This document shows positions 1-8,885 of a stretch of DNA of 32,319 bases, piece by piece (the stretch's first letter is position 1; each line of letters begins with the position of its first letter). The translations under genes were made by a program, and so were the position numbers. The notes under the pieces are model-generated. The model did not search any database. It saw nothing but the letters and a program-made list of their open reading frames with translations, and had not been told where the DNA came from. The DNA lies in contig MPUH01000840.1 in assembly GCA_001970955.1 (NCBI GenBank), positions 1-32,319 on the forward strand. The letters run 5' to 3'. The DNA is from Stentor coeruleus. Its lineage: Eukaryota > Ciliophora > Heterotrichea > Heterotrichida > Stentoridae.

Positions 1-43
1 TATAACACCCTAACACCCTAACACCCTAACACCCTAACACCAA
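1..43. repeat. Telomere, CCCTAACA repeats (C-rich strand)
   Basis: About four and a half tandem copies of the 8-base unit CCCTAACA open the window, followed directly by unique sequence. The C-rich strand runs 5' to 3' into the chromosome, as expected for a left chromosome end. This octamer is the telomere type described for heterotrich ciliates such as Stentor. The tract is short, as expected when reads or assemblies stop inside a telomere. Coding-like sequence starts within about 10 bases of the last repeat. Confidence 0.93.
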
Positions 44-50
44 CCCGGAG

Positions 51-921
51 ATGATGAGTAACGGGCAGAAATTTGTCATAAAAGTCCTTAGAAAGAATAA
101 AATTGTTGGATAGAATTTGGTTAAGTATGCTATGGCTGAAAGAATTATTCTTAGTTATATCCATCATCCATTTATTGTTGGGTTAAACTTCGCATTTCAG
201 TCTACAGAGAAATTGCATTTGGTACTTGATTATTGTCCTGGAGAGAATTTGACAAGCTATATTATAAGACAAAGGTTTTTTTCTGAAAGCATAGCAAAGT
301 TTTATTTATGTGAATTAATACTTGCATTATGGGATTATTTATAGAGATCTTAAACCTGATAATGCTGTTATTCACCCTGAAGGACATGCTTTACTTACTG
401 ATTTTGGATTATTAAAAGAAGGGATTATAGACAATGTATCAGCTAAAAGCTTTTGTGGATCTGTCGCATATTTTGCACCTGAAATACTTAAACGAAAAGG
501 GCATGGTAAAGCTGTAGACTGGTATTTATTAGGAGTAATTTTTTATGAAATGCTAATAGGAGTCCCACCTTTTTATTCGAATAGTAAAGAGCAGCTTTTT
601 TTTCAATATAGAGTTTAAAAAAACACTTATTCAATCACGTATTTCTTCATCAGCTAAAAGTNTAAAAAAACACTTATTCAATCACGTATTTCTTCATCAG
701 CTAAAAGTTTACTTAAAAAACTTCTGAAAAAAGCACCTGAAAAGAGAATTGGGTATAAATTAGGGCTGAAGAAATTAAAGCTCATGAGTTTTTCAATGAT
801 GCTGACTGAGAAAAAGTTTTACGTAAAGAAATAATACCACCGTTAAAACCAATTATTATGATGATACCTGGATATATATACCGAGGAATCATATGATGGA
901 GGATTTGTCATCAGAGCCTGA
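51..921 (+). pseudogene. Decayed AGC-family serine/threonine kinase, truncated by the telomere
   Basis: Read across several frames, this is most of an AGC kinase domain of the S6K/PKA type. Visible parts are the catalytic Lys (FVIKVL), the alpha-C Glu (AERIIL), HPFIV, the catalytic loop YRDLKPDN, the magnesium motif TDFG, an activation segment SFCGSVAYFAPE, VDW, PPF, and a C-tail ending near GGFVIRA. The glycine-rich loop that should precede the Lys is absent because the telomere begins there. Damage includes TAG at 111-113 where a Lys/Arg-type residue is expected, a frame break near 322-345 just before the catalytic loop, an extra T in the run near 596-603, a missing G near 763, TGA at about 808 where a conserved Trp is expected, and further shifts near 855-885. 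One single-N join (662) adds a duplicated 46 bp. The frames cannot encode one protein. It could be a dead subtelomeric copy; poor consensus at a contig end might explain some single-base shifts, but not the missing N-terminus. Confidence 0.85.
616..708. repeat. Single-N join with 46-bp direct duplication
   Basis: Bases 616-661 and 663-708 are identical and are separated by one N at 662. The kinase reading needs only one copy, so this is most likely an unmerged contig overlap and not a biological repeat. Confidence 0.9.
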
Positions 922-1294
922 TACGAGGCATTTGATTGGATGGACTTTTATAAGTAATGCGTGAGAATTAATACTTTAGTTGCAAAGCTAATGATGATTT
1001 TAATATGTTTTTATTTGTTGGAAATTGTTATAAGAGATTTAGGAATTGGGAAATAAGATAGGAGGCTGATAGTGGAGTTTTTATGATATTTATTAGGTTT
1101 AGAAGGTTTTTATTGGGCTAGTGTGCATTTTTTTTAAAGTTGTTTATTTCATGAAGAACCTTTACTAGTAATATTCTTTTAGTTATGATTACTTGAATTG
1201 TATGAAAAATACATCAAAATTCTTCCTTGGATGGAAAATTTTCTTAGGAAAATAAGCTATTTATTATTATAACTAGTTTGAAAATTTACTTTTT
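922..1294. other. Intergenic, no gene seen
   Basis: AT-rich sequence with stops in all frames, between the kinase remnant and a minus-strand gene. I see no RNA gene or repeat. Confidence 0.6.
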
Positions 1295-1582
1295 TTAATC
1301 TGATAATTGATTTTGCATAATTAAAACTTGTTTTCTTATATCTTCACATCTTTTAATAAAAGCTTCACGTTCTTGGGCTATCATTTCTTTTAATTGCTTT
1401 GACATAAGTCCTGATGAGTTCATAAATGCTGACCGCGGGGAACTTCCTGATAGTAAATCTTGTGAAGGAGAATAGGTTAGGTTGACTTTAGAATTGTAAA
1501 CTATTGGTGAACCTAGTTCGTAGCTTTCTATGATTTCAGGGTTTTCTACTTCGTCGTTTAGGTTTAAGGGTTCTTTTTCCAT
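1295..1582 (-). CDS. Small hypothetical protein, 95 aa
   Basis: Short intact ORF with ATG at 1582 and TAA at 1295. The first half is acidic (NLNDEVENPEIIESYE), the middle is rich in Ser/Pro (SPSQDLLSGSSPRS), and the last 35 residues are charged and helix-prone (KEMIAQEREAFIKRCEDIR). There is no signal peptide or membrane segment. I recognise no family. Support that it is real comes from its codon-like composition and from the upstream sequence (1583-1680), which is almost free of C on the plus strand, the mirror of the G-free tract seen upstream of plus-strand genes here. It could instead be the last exon of a longer gene, but I found no 15-nt intron leading into it. Confidence 0.55.
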   Translation of the reverse strand: MEKEPLNLNDEVENPEIIESYELGSPIVYNSKVNLTYSPSQDLLSGSSPRSAFMNSSGLMSKQLKEMIAQEREAFIKRCEDIRKQVLIMQNQLSD

Positions 1583-1882
1583 TTTGTTGGGTATTTTATA
1601 TTTTTGTAGTGATTTATAAAGATTTAGATATGGAAATAGGAATTAGATGGATTTTGATAAAGGTTTTGAAAATATTGTTTTTTTTGGTTGATAATAATAA
1701 GGTTTATGATATATCAATGCGAATTATTCTGAAATGATTCATTGGTGATCTATCCATCAATAAAAGCCTATTATCATCTTGGGTATTATACAATAATTGG
1801 CATAAAAATTATTATTTTTCCTGATAATAAGCATATAAAATCCAAAAGAACCTTAACTAATCTTTGTGATAAGCTATTTTAT
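1583..1882. other. Intergenic between two minus-strand genes
   Basis: AT-rich, with the first 120 bases nearly free of C on the plus strand (the upstream side of the 1295-1582 gene). No other feature seen. Confidence 0.55.
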
Positions 1883-2299
1883 CTAACTACTAGCTTTAGA
1901 AGCTTGCTTTAATGCCCTATCATAAGATTTTATAGTCTGAATGTAATAATCGTGGAATCTAGGCACAATCAGTAACAAAAGCAAACAAAAAACTTCAAGT
2001 CCTTCCATATACACATCTCTTTGAAGTTTAGAATAATTGTGCTTTCTCGTCATTAATTCAAGCTTATCTTCAATATTTGAGAAGTCTTCTGTATTTTTCA
2101 TCTCTGTAACATCGTGAGTCCATGTGAATCCGGCAAACAAAAGTAAGACAAAAATGCTCAGCTTAACATAATTAGGTTTGAAAAAGCTGCAAAAAGAATC
2201 TTTCATAAGGCATGATGTCGAGCATAACAATGCAAACCACATGATGTAAAAGTGCACTTCTGGCATAAATGATTTCACTTGGAACAGAAAAGAATCCAT
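1883..2299 (-). CDS. BAP29/BAP31-like ER membrane protein, 138 aa
   Basis: Three hydrophobic segments (about residues 14-34, 43-62 and 100-120) with a short charged C-terminal tail. The segment around the third membrane helix, SKLQRDVYMEGLEVFCLLLLL, resembles the BAP31 pattern in which an Arg-rich, aromatic motif (AQRNLYIAGF in animals) enters the third helix. BAP31-family proteins sit in the ER membrane and act in sorting and quality control of membrane cargo. This copy stops soon after the third helix (KQASKASS), so it lacks the long cytosolic coiled coil and the dilysine ER-retrieval end of animal proteins. Start ATG is at 2299 and stop TAG at 1883. The family call is from pattern recall only; another small three-helix membrane protein is possible. 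Confidence 0.55.
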   Translation of the reverse strand: MDSFLFQVKSFMPEVHFYIMWFALLCSTSCLMKDSFCSFFKPNYVKLSIFVLLLFAGFTWTHDVTEMKNTEDFSNIEDKLELMTRKHNYSKLQRDVYMEGLEVFCLLLLLIVPRFHDYYIQTIKSYDRALKQASKASS

Positions 2300-2702
2300 T
2301 TATAAGGTATGTGTAAGATTTTTTCTTATAGGAAAACATGATTATTTAATGACGTGGATTTATGTAAAAAAAATAAACTAATCAGTTTTAATATAGATTT
2401 TAATACTCAAGTAAATTGTAATAATCATTAAGTATAAGTATATATCAAACCTATAATTAATTAAAATCCAAATAACTATCAATTTTTTTAACAAAAATCA
2501 AAATAATCCTAAACAAGCAATACAATAAATACACAACCCTTTACTCTATAATCAAATTAAAATTCAAAACCCTAAACTAAATAACTTTAAAATTCTCATC
2601 TCATCAACCCTCACATCCCACAATTTCTCAATCACATAACCCATAAACCTCCTCCTACCTTTTTCACTATTCCAAGCCCTAAAAACCCTAATAATCTTGT
2701 AA
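2300..2702. promoter_or_regulatory. G-free upstream tract of the 2703 gene
   Basis: The 240 bases 2461-2700 contain about 3 G and 65 C on the plus strand; 2521-2640 has no G at all. It also carries AACCCTAA-like strings (near 2565 and 2685). It lies immediately upstream of the plus-strand start at 2703. A promoter role is inferred from position and from the same bias upstream of other genes in the window; no TATA-like element can be singled out in such AT-rich DNA. Confidence 0.45.
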
Positions 2703-3506
2703 ATGGCTCGACAGTTCAGAGTTCAATCAATGGACCTCTACAGCAAACTCGGAGTAAAAACCTCCCCAAACAAAACCCGGACAATCTCAATCTTCGAAGA
2801 TGGGGCAAGTACTTTCAATCTAACAACTCCTAAACATAAAAGAGCTAATTCCACTATTCCAAACAAACCCAGAGTCTATTCACATAAAGAAAAAAACATC
2901 CAATCTCCAATTAAATTTGAAAAACAGCTTCCAAGACCTGACATATGCAAACTTTCTGCAGACGTTAATCCAAACCGATTTCTATCATTTAATCATTCTC
3001 CTATAGCTCTGACTAATACCAAAAGGGTATCTAGTCCTAACTTTTCCTTATATAAAGGACGAGACTCTTCTATGTATCCATCCCTTCAAGACCAGCCAGA
3101 ATATAACCCAAACTACTCGCCGATATGGAAAAACCATGAACGGGGCCTTGTAGCTTTTAATAAACTTCAAGGAAGAAAGGAAAAAAGACCTAAAAGCACT
3201 GTTCTTACTAGAGATGTAGTATATTCTGCTATAGATAAAAAAATCAGAAGCCCAAATTTAGCTAAAGCTACACCTAAACCTAATGATCCTATCCTCCCTG
3301 CGTTTATGCTTGAAACTGTGACAAGGGGGAATATTATTACAGACAAAACTTTAGAAATGAACTGTTATAAGACGACAAATTTTTTGCCTTTGAAATCCTC
3401 ATTTGGTGTAGGATGGGTACATACAGAACATATATCTCCTCAACCTATAAGAGGTAAATGTCCTAAGATCGTAAAACTCCTTACTAAAACCCTATCTCCT
3501 TTTTAA
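2703..3506 (+). CDS. Hypothetical basic protein, 267 aa
   Basis: Intact ORF from ATG 2703 to TAA, with no membrane segment or signal peptide. It is basic and rich in Ser, Pro, Lys and Asn, with many short Ser/Thr-Pro sites (KTSPNKT, LTTPKHKR, QSPIK, SPNFS, SPIWK, LSPF). This suggests a disordered, phosphorylatable, possibly cytoskeleton- or microtubule-associated protein; that role is inference from composition only. No known domain is recognised. Codon use shifts from C-ending codons in the first third to T/G-ending codons later, like the neighbouring genes. Its stop is 14 bp from the stop of the convergent gene at 3521, so 3' untranslated regions must be tiny or overlapping. Confidence 0.75.
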   Translation: MARQFRVQSMDLYSKLGVKTSPNKTRTISIFEDGASTFNLTTPKHKRANSTIPNKPRVYSHKEKNIQSPIKFEKQLPRPDICKLSADVNPNRFLSFNHSPIALTNTKRVSSPNFSLYKGRDSSMYPSLQDQPEYNPNYSPIWKNHERGLVAFNKLQGRKEKRPKSTVLTRDVVYSAIDKKIRSPNLAKATPKPNDPILPAFMLETVTRGNIITDKTLEMNCYKTTNFLPLKSSFGVGWVHTEHISPQPIRGKCPKIVKLLTKTLSPF

Positions 3507-3520
3507 TTAACTAGTAACAT

Positions 3521-3976
3521 CTAATAATGAGCTTTAGCTTGTGGAAATATAATCGCAGATAACAAAGCCCCTATAAAAAATATCAAAGCCATTTCTAATG
3601 TTGAGATCTTGGTTAACTGGAGTTTTATATACGATTTAAATGAACTGCGGGACTTTAGCACAGAACTAATTTCCTTAATATTCTCTTCAAATGCATTAAA
3701 AAACTCTTGATTATGTTCTTGTAAACCAGGGTCGAGAACTCCTTCTTGATCAGCCTCACCCAAGCTTTCTTCGCTTATCGCCTGTTCTTTTAATTCCGTA
3801 TTATATTTATACAAGTCTTCAAGTTTATTTTTAAGTTCAACTATCTCTTGTTTCCTTTTTTTTATACGCATTCTAAGTATCAGGTTCTCACAAATCAAGC
3901 CTTTTTGCGGGTCTTTTTTTTCTTCAAAGCTCTCTGGGATTTTCCCTAATCCTTTGAATTTTTGGAATAAGTCCAT
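3521..3976 (-). CDS. Tail-anchored coiled-coil membrane protein, 151 aa
   Basis: Intact ORF with ATG at 3976 and TAG at 3521. A charged heptad-like stretch (about residues 35-68, RMRIKKRKQEIVELKNKLED) is followed by an acidic linker, and then by a single hydrophobic segment at the extreme C-terminus (about residues 128-145, MALIFFIGALLSAIIF) with a five-residue basic/aromatic end. This is the layout of tail-anchored proteins such as SNAREs or organelle adaptors, inserted post-translationally with the N-terminus in the cytosol. I do not see a SNARE zero-layer pattern, so no family is assigned. It lies 21 bp downstream of the ATG16 stop on the same strand. Confidence 0.72.
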   Translation of the reverse strand: MDLFQKFKGLGKIPESFEEKKDPQKGLICENLILRMRIKKRKQEIVELKNKLEDLYKYNTELKEQAISEESLGEADQEGVLDPGLQEHNQEFFNAFEENIKEISSVLKSRSSFKSYIKLQLTKISTLEMALIFFIGALLSAIIFPQAKAHY

Positions 3977-3997
3977 TTATTATTTTTCAACTAAATT

Positions 3998-5602
3998 CTA
4001 AGACCAAATAACAAGCCCACCTACCGTATCAACACTTGCAATCTGCCCTTCACGTGGTCTCCAAGATACGGCAATAACAGGATTACTATGCCCTCTATCA
4101 AGAACTTCTTCAATTTTCTTATTATTTGCATTCCATACAAATACTTGACCTCTATGCCCACCTGCTGCAATATATTTACTATCTGAACTCCAACAGATTT
4201 TAGAGAAATTCCCAGAACACACATAATTATGGTGTTGTAAAATACCTACTTTTTTATTTGTCCTAAGGTCGACTATAGTTATTGTATCATCTTTACCATT
4301 GCATGCTACATAAAATCCATTATTGCTTATAGAACAAGATGTAAAAGCATTTATCGACAATTCTAAATCTTGAACTAATTGTCCAGATTTCGGACTCCAA
4401 ATTCTTAAATGCCCATCATGATGTACACTTGCTAAAATACTATCTTCATGTGAAAGACTTATACCAAAACATGATGATGTACAAGGATGGGTTTTTGAAC
4501 AATATCCTTTATTTACATCCCATATTTTTAGTGTTCTATCATGACTTCCTGTAACAGCTTCACTTTTGTTATTGAAAAATGAAGTTGTGCAGATTTTATT
4601 AGCATGACCTGTTAGATTATGTCTAATACGACCAATATTATAATTCCACACATAAGCGATATTATCTGAACTTCCAGCCATTACTAATTCACTACCTTGA
4701 CAAATACTCACATCTAATACTGAATGGGCTAAACCTCTTAATGTTGCTTTTTCAGATCCACTTCCTGAATCCCAAACTTTTAGATAAACATCACTACCTC
4801 CTGTTACAATAAAAGATCCACCATCGTTATAAGCAACAGATGTACATTCAATATTATGAGCCATGATTTTATGAAAGGGTCTTGATGGAACTTTGACTGG
4901 TTTTTCGTTACGTTCAAGGTTGCCATCGTCTAGAGAAAAAGTTGAACCTTGCATTTTTTCTAAAGCTTGTTCTTTTTTCATTAAAGTTTCGTAGTATTCG
5001 TTTAGTTCGTTCATTTGAGAAATTTGTTCTTCTTTCATTTTGAGCATTCGTTCTAGGAGTTGGTTGTTTTCATGACGGACTGACTCGTTTTCTTTTATTA
5101 GCATGTCAACTTTTCCTTTGAGTTCGTCGCAGTTTTTTGTTAGGAGTTCGTTTACTGATTTGAGTTGCTTGATTAGGGAATCTTTTTCTTTGATGTCTAG
5201 TTCACATTCACTAATTCTTGTACGTAAAGCTTCGATTTCTCTTTGTGTTGAATCGATTGTATTGCTTAGTTTCTCACGTTCTTCTTTGAGGTTTAGCATG
5301 TTGAGGACTGTTTCTGATTTGTCTTTGTAAGTGTCAGTGAGTCGAGATTCTAGTTCACGAAGCCGTGATTGGAGGTCGTCTATGAGTTTTGGATCGCTGT
5401 TTATGTCTTACCCTGAAGTTTTTCTGTTGATAACTATTTCACGTTCTAGTTGCTGGTTTTTAGACTTAGCGTCAGTGTGAGATTCTAGTAAAGTTTCGAC
5501 TGTGTAAAGATTACATGATGAAATCAAGTTTTTATAAGGTAGAGATTGGATTAAAGATCTTTTTTTCAGTCGAATAAAAATAGTTTCTTGCCAAGTCTCC
5601 AT
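3998..5602 (-). CDS. ATG16: Autophagy protein 16 (ATG16L1-type), 529 aa, one 15-nt intron
   Basis: Two exons, 5412-5602 and 3998-5396, join in frame across a 15-nt intron to give 529 residues. Residues 1-40 (METWQETIFIRLKKRSLIQ) match the ATG5-binding helix of ATG16. Residues about 65-215 are a long coiled coil used for dimerisation, and about 240-529 form a WD40 propeller with clear blades (VTGGSDVYLKVWD, LTGHANKI, VTGSHDRTLKIWD, IAAGGHRGQVFVW, ending VIWS). The blade LTGHxxK...GSHDRTLKxWD is very close to the animal ATG16L1 signature. ATG16 binds ATG12-ATG5 and directs lipidation of ATG8 at forming autophagosomes. Having the WD40 domain makes it the ATG16L1 form and not the short yeast form. 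Taking the second-exon ATG at 5299 as the start would lose the ATG5-binding region. Confidence 0.95.
5397..5411 (-). other. 15-nt intron in ATG16
   Basis: On the minus strand the intron reads GTAAGACATAAACAG. Removing it joins ...KTSG to DPKLIDDLQSRL without changing frame and removes an in-frame TAA. Splice ends GT/AG and length 15 fit heterotrich introns. Confidence 0.93.
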
Positions 5603-5638
5603 TTATTTTTATATGNAGTCTCCATTTATTTTTATATG
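5594..5638. repeat. Single-N join with 22-bp direct duplication at the ATG16 start
   Basis: Bases 5594-5615 and 5617-5638 are identical around the N at 5616. The copy includes the ATG16 start codon (5600-5602 and again 5623-5625 on the minus strand); only the inner copy is in phase with the gene. Probably an assembly overlap. Confidence 0.88.
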
Positions 5639-6179
5639 TTTAATGGTATAACTAATGCAGAAAGGAATTTATATTTGTCAAAAAAGTGAAGATTGAATAA
5701 ATAAAATATGTTGATGAATAAAGCAGTGACAACTATTCTTTGATATAATAAATTTAAAACAATATATAATCATTATCATTAATAAACTATAAAATAAACT
5801 CTAGCTTTTAAGATTATTTTAATCTTTACATAACACCCTAGCACTCAGAATAATTAACCTTTAATCCATCTATCAAATATATAAATACTATAAAGCAAAG
5901 ATAAAGCCTACATCGAAACACCTAAAATCTTTAGTACCTATTTATTAAAACTGTTCATAAATTCAAATCCTTTCAACATTTTACCTTCATCTTTATAAAT
6001 TCATCCTATCATCTTAACTATCCTACCTTCCACCACAACTTTTTATCCACCCCTACCCCTTTTTCTTCCCTTTTTTCCCTTTATCTCATCAACCCCCATC
6101 CTCAAACTAATCCACAAATCCCTAAAACCTTTATCAACAAAGAAAAATAACTTAATGGCTAGGATTAATAATAACAAGC
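5639..6179. promoter_or_regulatory. Divergent intergenic region with G-free tract before RPSA
   Basis: Lies between divergently transcribed ATG16 and RPSA. Bases 6001-6120 contain no G and about 49 C on the plus strand, forming long pyrimidine runs (for example around 6050-6100). A string AACACCCTAGCAC near 5840 resembles one telomere unit. Promoters for both genes must lie here; the pyrimidine tract next to a ribosomal protein gene recalls TOP-like promoters of other eukaryotes, but that is only an analogy. Confidence 0.5.
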
Positions 6180-6193
6180 ATGAACCGGCTTAG
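6155..6193 (+). promoter_or_regulatory. Possible overlapping upstream ORF at the RPSA start
   Basis: An ATG at 6155 opens a 12-codon frame ending at TAG 6191-6193 and overlaps the RPSA start (6180) in another frame. It matters only if the transcript begins upstream of 6155; heterotrich leaders can be shorter than that. No GT-AG intron is available to join this ATG to the main frame. Confidence 0.3.
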
Positions 6194-6962
6194 AAAGCAA
6201 CAAAAAGATGAAGACATCCAGCTGCTCTTAGCCGTGAAAGCTCATCTAGGAACTTCCAACACAACCGAGCAAATGAAAAGATATCTTTGGTCCCGCAAGC
6301 CAGACGGTTCATTTTTGATAAATTTAGGTAAGACCTGGGAGAAATTACAACTTGCCGCTAGGGCTATCGTTGCTGTCGAAAACCCTAAAGATGTTGTTGT
6401 GATTTCTGCAAGGCCCTATGGTCAACGTGCTGTTCTAAAGTTCTCTCAATATACAGAGACAAACTACTTTGCAAATCGTTGGACACCAGGGACTCTTACC
6501 AACCAAAACACCCCCAAATTCATGGAGCCAAGACTTGTCCTTGTAACTGATCCAAGAACTGATTATCAAGCTCTTCAAGAAGCTTCTTATATGAATATCC
6601 CAACAATCGCTCTTTGTGATACAGATTCTCCTTTAACATATGTTGATATTGCCATCCCTTGTAATAACAAAGCAAAATTATCAATCGCAATGGTATATTG
6701 GCTTTTAGCTAGAGAAGTACTTTATTTAAGAGGAACTATTGATAGAGCTAGCAAATGGGATGTATTTGTTGACCTTTTCATATGGAGAGATATTGAAGCT
6801 GAAGAGAAAAAAGATAAAGACGAGAAACTCGCTTCGGCTAAATCTGTAAAGAAAGTTAAGGAAGAAGAAGATTGGGGACATGCTGGAGAAGAAGTTGAAG
6901 AAACTGAAGTGAAAACTGAAGAAAAACCTGCGGACCAATGGGAAGAACAGACCGGGTGGTAA
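6180..6962 (+). CDS. RPSA: Small-subunit ribosomal protein SA (uS2)
   Basis: 260 residues, full length for a protist uS2. Residues about 15-205 follow the family closely: [104 protein letters not shown] and [12 protein letters not shown]. The C-terminal 55 residues are acidic with Trp-containing repeats ([20 protein letters not shown]), as in eukaryotic SA proteins. The protein is part of the 40S head/platform and is needed for 40S maturation. ATG 6180 gives an N-terminus of normal length. Stop is TAA. Gene body is intact with no intron. Confidence 0.97.
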   Translation: MNRLRKQQKDEDIQLLLAVKAHLGTSNTTEQMKRYLWSRKPDGSFLINLGKTWEKLQLAARAIVAVENPKDVVVISARPYGQRAVLKFSQYTETNYFANRWTPGTLTNQNTPKFMEPRLVLVTDPRTDYQALQEASYMNIPTIALCDTDSPLTYVDIAIPCNNKAKLSIAMVYWLLAREVLYLRGTIDRASKWDVFVDLFIWRDIEAEEKKDKDEKLASAKSVKKVKEEEDWGHAGEEVEETEVKTEEKPADQWEEQTGW

Positions 6963-7035
6963 TAAGAAATAGTTAGATTTATTAGAAAATATGAAGAACT
7001 GGATATATTTTATACTTAAAATGGTCTCTTAGCAG

Positions 7036-7562
7036 ATGAAAATTGTTGTTGAACGACTTGGTAGATTTAATAGAATTTTTTTATCAAGGTTTAATTTTAT
7101 TTTGGCAGATTTTAGATTATTGTGAATATGCACATTCACTTAAGGAAGAAGCTTATCAGATTAGTAATCAAATGGTTATAACAAAAGATAGCGTTACATT
7201 GCATTTAGATTGTGTACTTTATTTGAAAGTTATAGACCCAAAAAAAAATGCATGGAGTTGGGAATCCTGTTTTGGCTATGATACAAATTGCCCAAGATGA
7301 TGATGAGGAGCGAGTTGGGGAAATTCACTTTAGATTAGACTTTGGAAGAATGTGAGAACCTTAATGTAGATATTGTGAATATTATTAACTCTGCGGGAAA
7401 TGATTGGGTATTGAATATATAAGATATGAAATCAGAGTATTACCCCTCCTGCTAATATTAAAAAAGCTATGGAACTTGAGGGTGAGGCTGAAAGGCAGAA
7501 ACGAGCTGATATTTTGAATTCTGAGAAAAAAAGCTGTAGAAATAAATTTGACTTCCAAAAAA
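7036..7562 (+). pseudogene. Stomatin-like protein 2 (SPFH family) pseudogene
   Basis: Fragments in all three frames, in the right order, match mitochondrial stomatin-like protein 2. They are VVERLGRFNRIF, then YAHSLKEEAYQISNQ, KDSVTLHLDCVLYLKVIDP, GNPVLAMIQIAQ, MRSELGKFTLD, TLEECENLNVDIVNIINSAGNDW, RYEI, and PPANIKKAMELEGEAERQKRADIL. Intact proteins of this family form SPFH-domain rings in the inner mitochondrial membrane. Here single-base shifts occur near 7081, 7252, 7300, 7405 and 7445, and TAG (about 7339) replaces a sense codon inside the MRSELG...TLEE segment. The alanine/glutamate-rich C-terminal helix is cut short after about 7560, so roughly half the family length is present. It begins 74 bp after RPSA. 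No 15-nt intron repairs these breaks. An intact paralogue elsewhere in the genome is expected. Confidence 0.87.
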
Positions 7563-7652
7563 TATCATCATCAATATTTAAATCTTAACCATCTCTCAAA
7601 AAAATCTATAAAAATATCCTAAAAAACTACTAAAACCTAAACCCTAATCTTA

Positions 7653-8885
7653 CTAGCAAACCTTATGAAAAATATCATTCTTCGACATAACATAATACGA
7701 ATACCCCGGCAATAATATTGCAGATAGCGTAGTAACTCCTCCTAATATAAACACTATAATCGAAGGTCTTTGATACTTTTTTATAAGCTTACTAACCATA
7801 GTTATCCCAGTAACACTAGCAAGCATACTAATAACAAACATAACAGCAGCATATTCTATATCTAAAACATTACCCAAATAAAACTGTAAACTAGTACTAG
7901 ATGATGTAAACATAACAATTAAAGATGAAGAAGCAGCTGTAACTTCAGGTGTAAGACCTATATCCAACATTAAAGGTCCTATAATAACCCCACCACCAAG
8001 TCCTAACATTCCACTACCTATACCTCCAATAAAAGATATAATTGTATAACAAATAGTTTTAGGTAAAGACCATGACAAATCTTTTGCTATAAAAAAATAA
8101 GCAAATCCTGTCATGATTATAGAATAAATTGTGTATATTAAAGCAAGAGTCCAATATGAAGCTGAACATTGTTCTATGCCGATTATACTTTCCATTCCTG
8201 AGCCACCTTTAAGTAAAGCAAATAACAAGACACTTATATAGTTTAATGTTATCAAAATAGTGCTTTTCCAAGGAAATCCATCAAAAGTAGCTTGTTTGAA
8301 ATCTTCAGACTCATCTGGTGTAGACTCTTTAGACGTCAATCCAGAGCTTTCTTGGTTTTTTTCTTTGATTTCTTGAATTTTTGCAATTTTTACAGTTTCA
8401 GCTCGGTAAAGTTTAAATGCTTTAGTGAAGTTTTTGTATATAACATAAACTAATGTTGAAGTTAATAACATAAGTATCAGCCAATCAGGGAATAGTTTAT
8501 TTAGCCAAACCCCAACTGCTGTGCCTAATAAAGTTGTAGGTTGTAATATTGATACTATTTTTAAATCTAAAGGCATTGGTCTAGTCCTTATACTCATAAT
8601 GACTGATACAATTGCCCCACCTAATATAATAGATTTAGATAAAGGTATCGCATTATGTGCTGGAAAGTCCATAACAATAACTAATAGTGGGACTAGCATT
8701 CCACCCCCACCAATACCAGTAGCATTAGCCAGGTTACAAATCATAAAAACCGTCAGATATGAAATAATCTCAATAATATGTGGTGGCCACATAGGTTTAT
8801 GCTCACAGCCTTCATGACTTTCAATTTCAAGAATCCCACAAGATATACCTTGGCCTAGTAATAAGAGTATCAGTAATATACTCAT
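7653..8885 (-). CDS. TauE/SafE-family membrane transporter, 410 aa
   Basis: A cleavable-looking signal (residues 1-16) and a short lumenal Cys-containing stretch precede a polytopic membrane domain made of two related halves. Each half opens with the family's glycine-rich motif: GIGGGGMLVP at residues 57-66, and GLGGGVIIGPLML in the second half followed by TAASSSLIVMFTSSSTS. The halves are joined by a charged cytosolic loop (KIAKIQEIKEKNQESS...DESEDF). The family (PF01925-type) exports sulfite or organosulfur anions in bacteria; eukaryotic members are common in plants and protists, mostly of unknown substrate. ATG at 8885 puts the signal peptide at the very start. Stop is TAG. The substrate is not predictable from the sequence. 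Confidence 0.88.
   Translation of the reverse strand: MSILLILLLLGQGISCGILEIESHEGCEHKPMWPPHIIEIISYLTVFMICNLANATGIGGGGMLVPLLVIVMDFPAHNAIPLSKSIILGGAIVSVIMSIRTRPMPLDLKIVSILQPTTLLGTAVGVWLNKLFPDWLILMLLTSTLVYVIYKNFTKAFKLYRAETVKIAKIQEIKEKNQESSGLTSKESTPDESEDFKQATFDGFPWKSTILITLNYISVLLFALLKGGSGMESIIGIEQCSASYWTLALIYTIYSIIMTGFAYFFIAKDLSWSLPKTICYTIISFIGGIGSGMLGLGGGVIIGPLMLDIGLTPEVTAASSSLIVMFTSSSTSLQFYLGNVLDIEYAAVMFVISMLASVTGITMVSKLIKKYQRPSIIVFILGGVTTLSAILLPGYSYYVMSKNDIFHKVC

Noticed and set aside
51..921. Genetic code with TGA as Trp or TAG as sense
   Set aside because: The TGA and TAG in the kinase occur beside frameshifts, while intact genes use TGG for Trp and end in TAA or TAG at expected lengths; decay explains it better.
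5103..5330. Plus-strand ORF over ATG16 coiled coil
   Set aside because: Antisense of a Glu/Lys-rich coiled coil; the ATG16 frame has clear homology.
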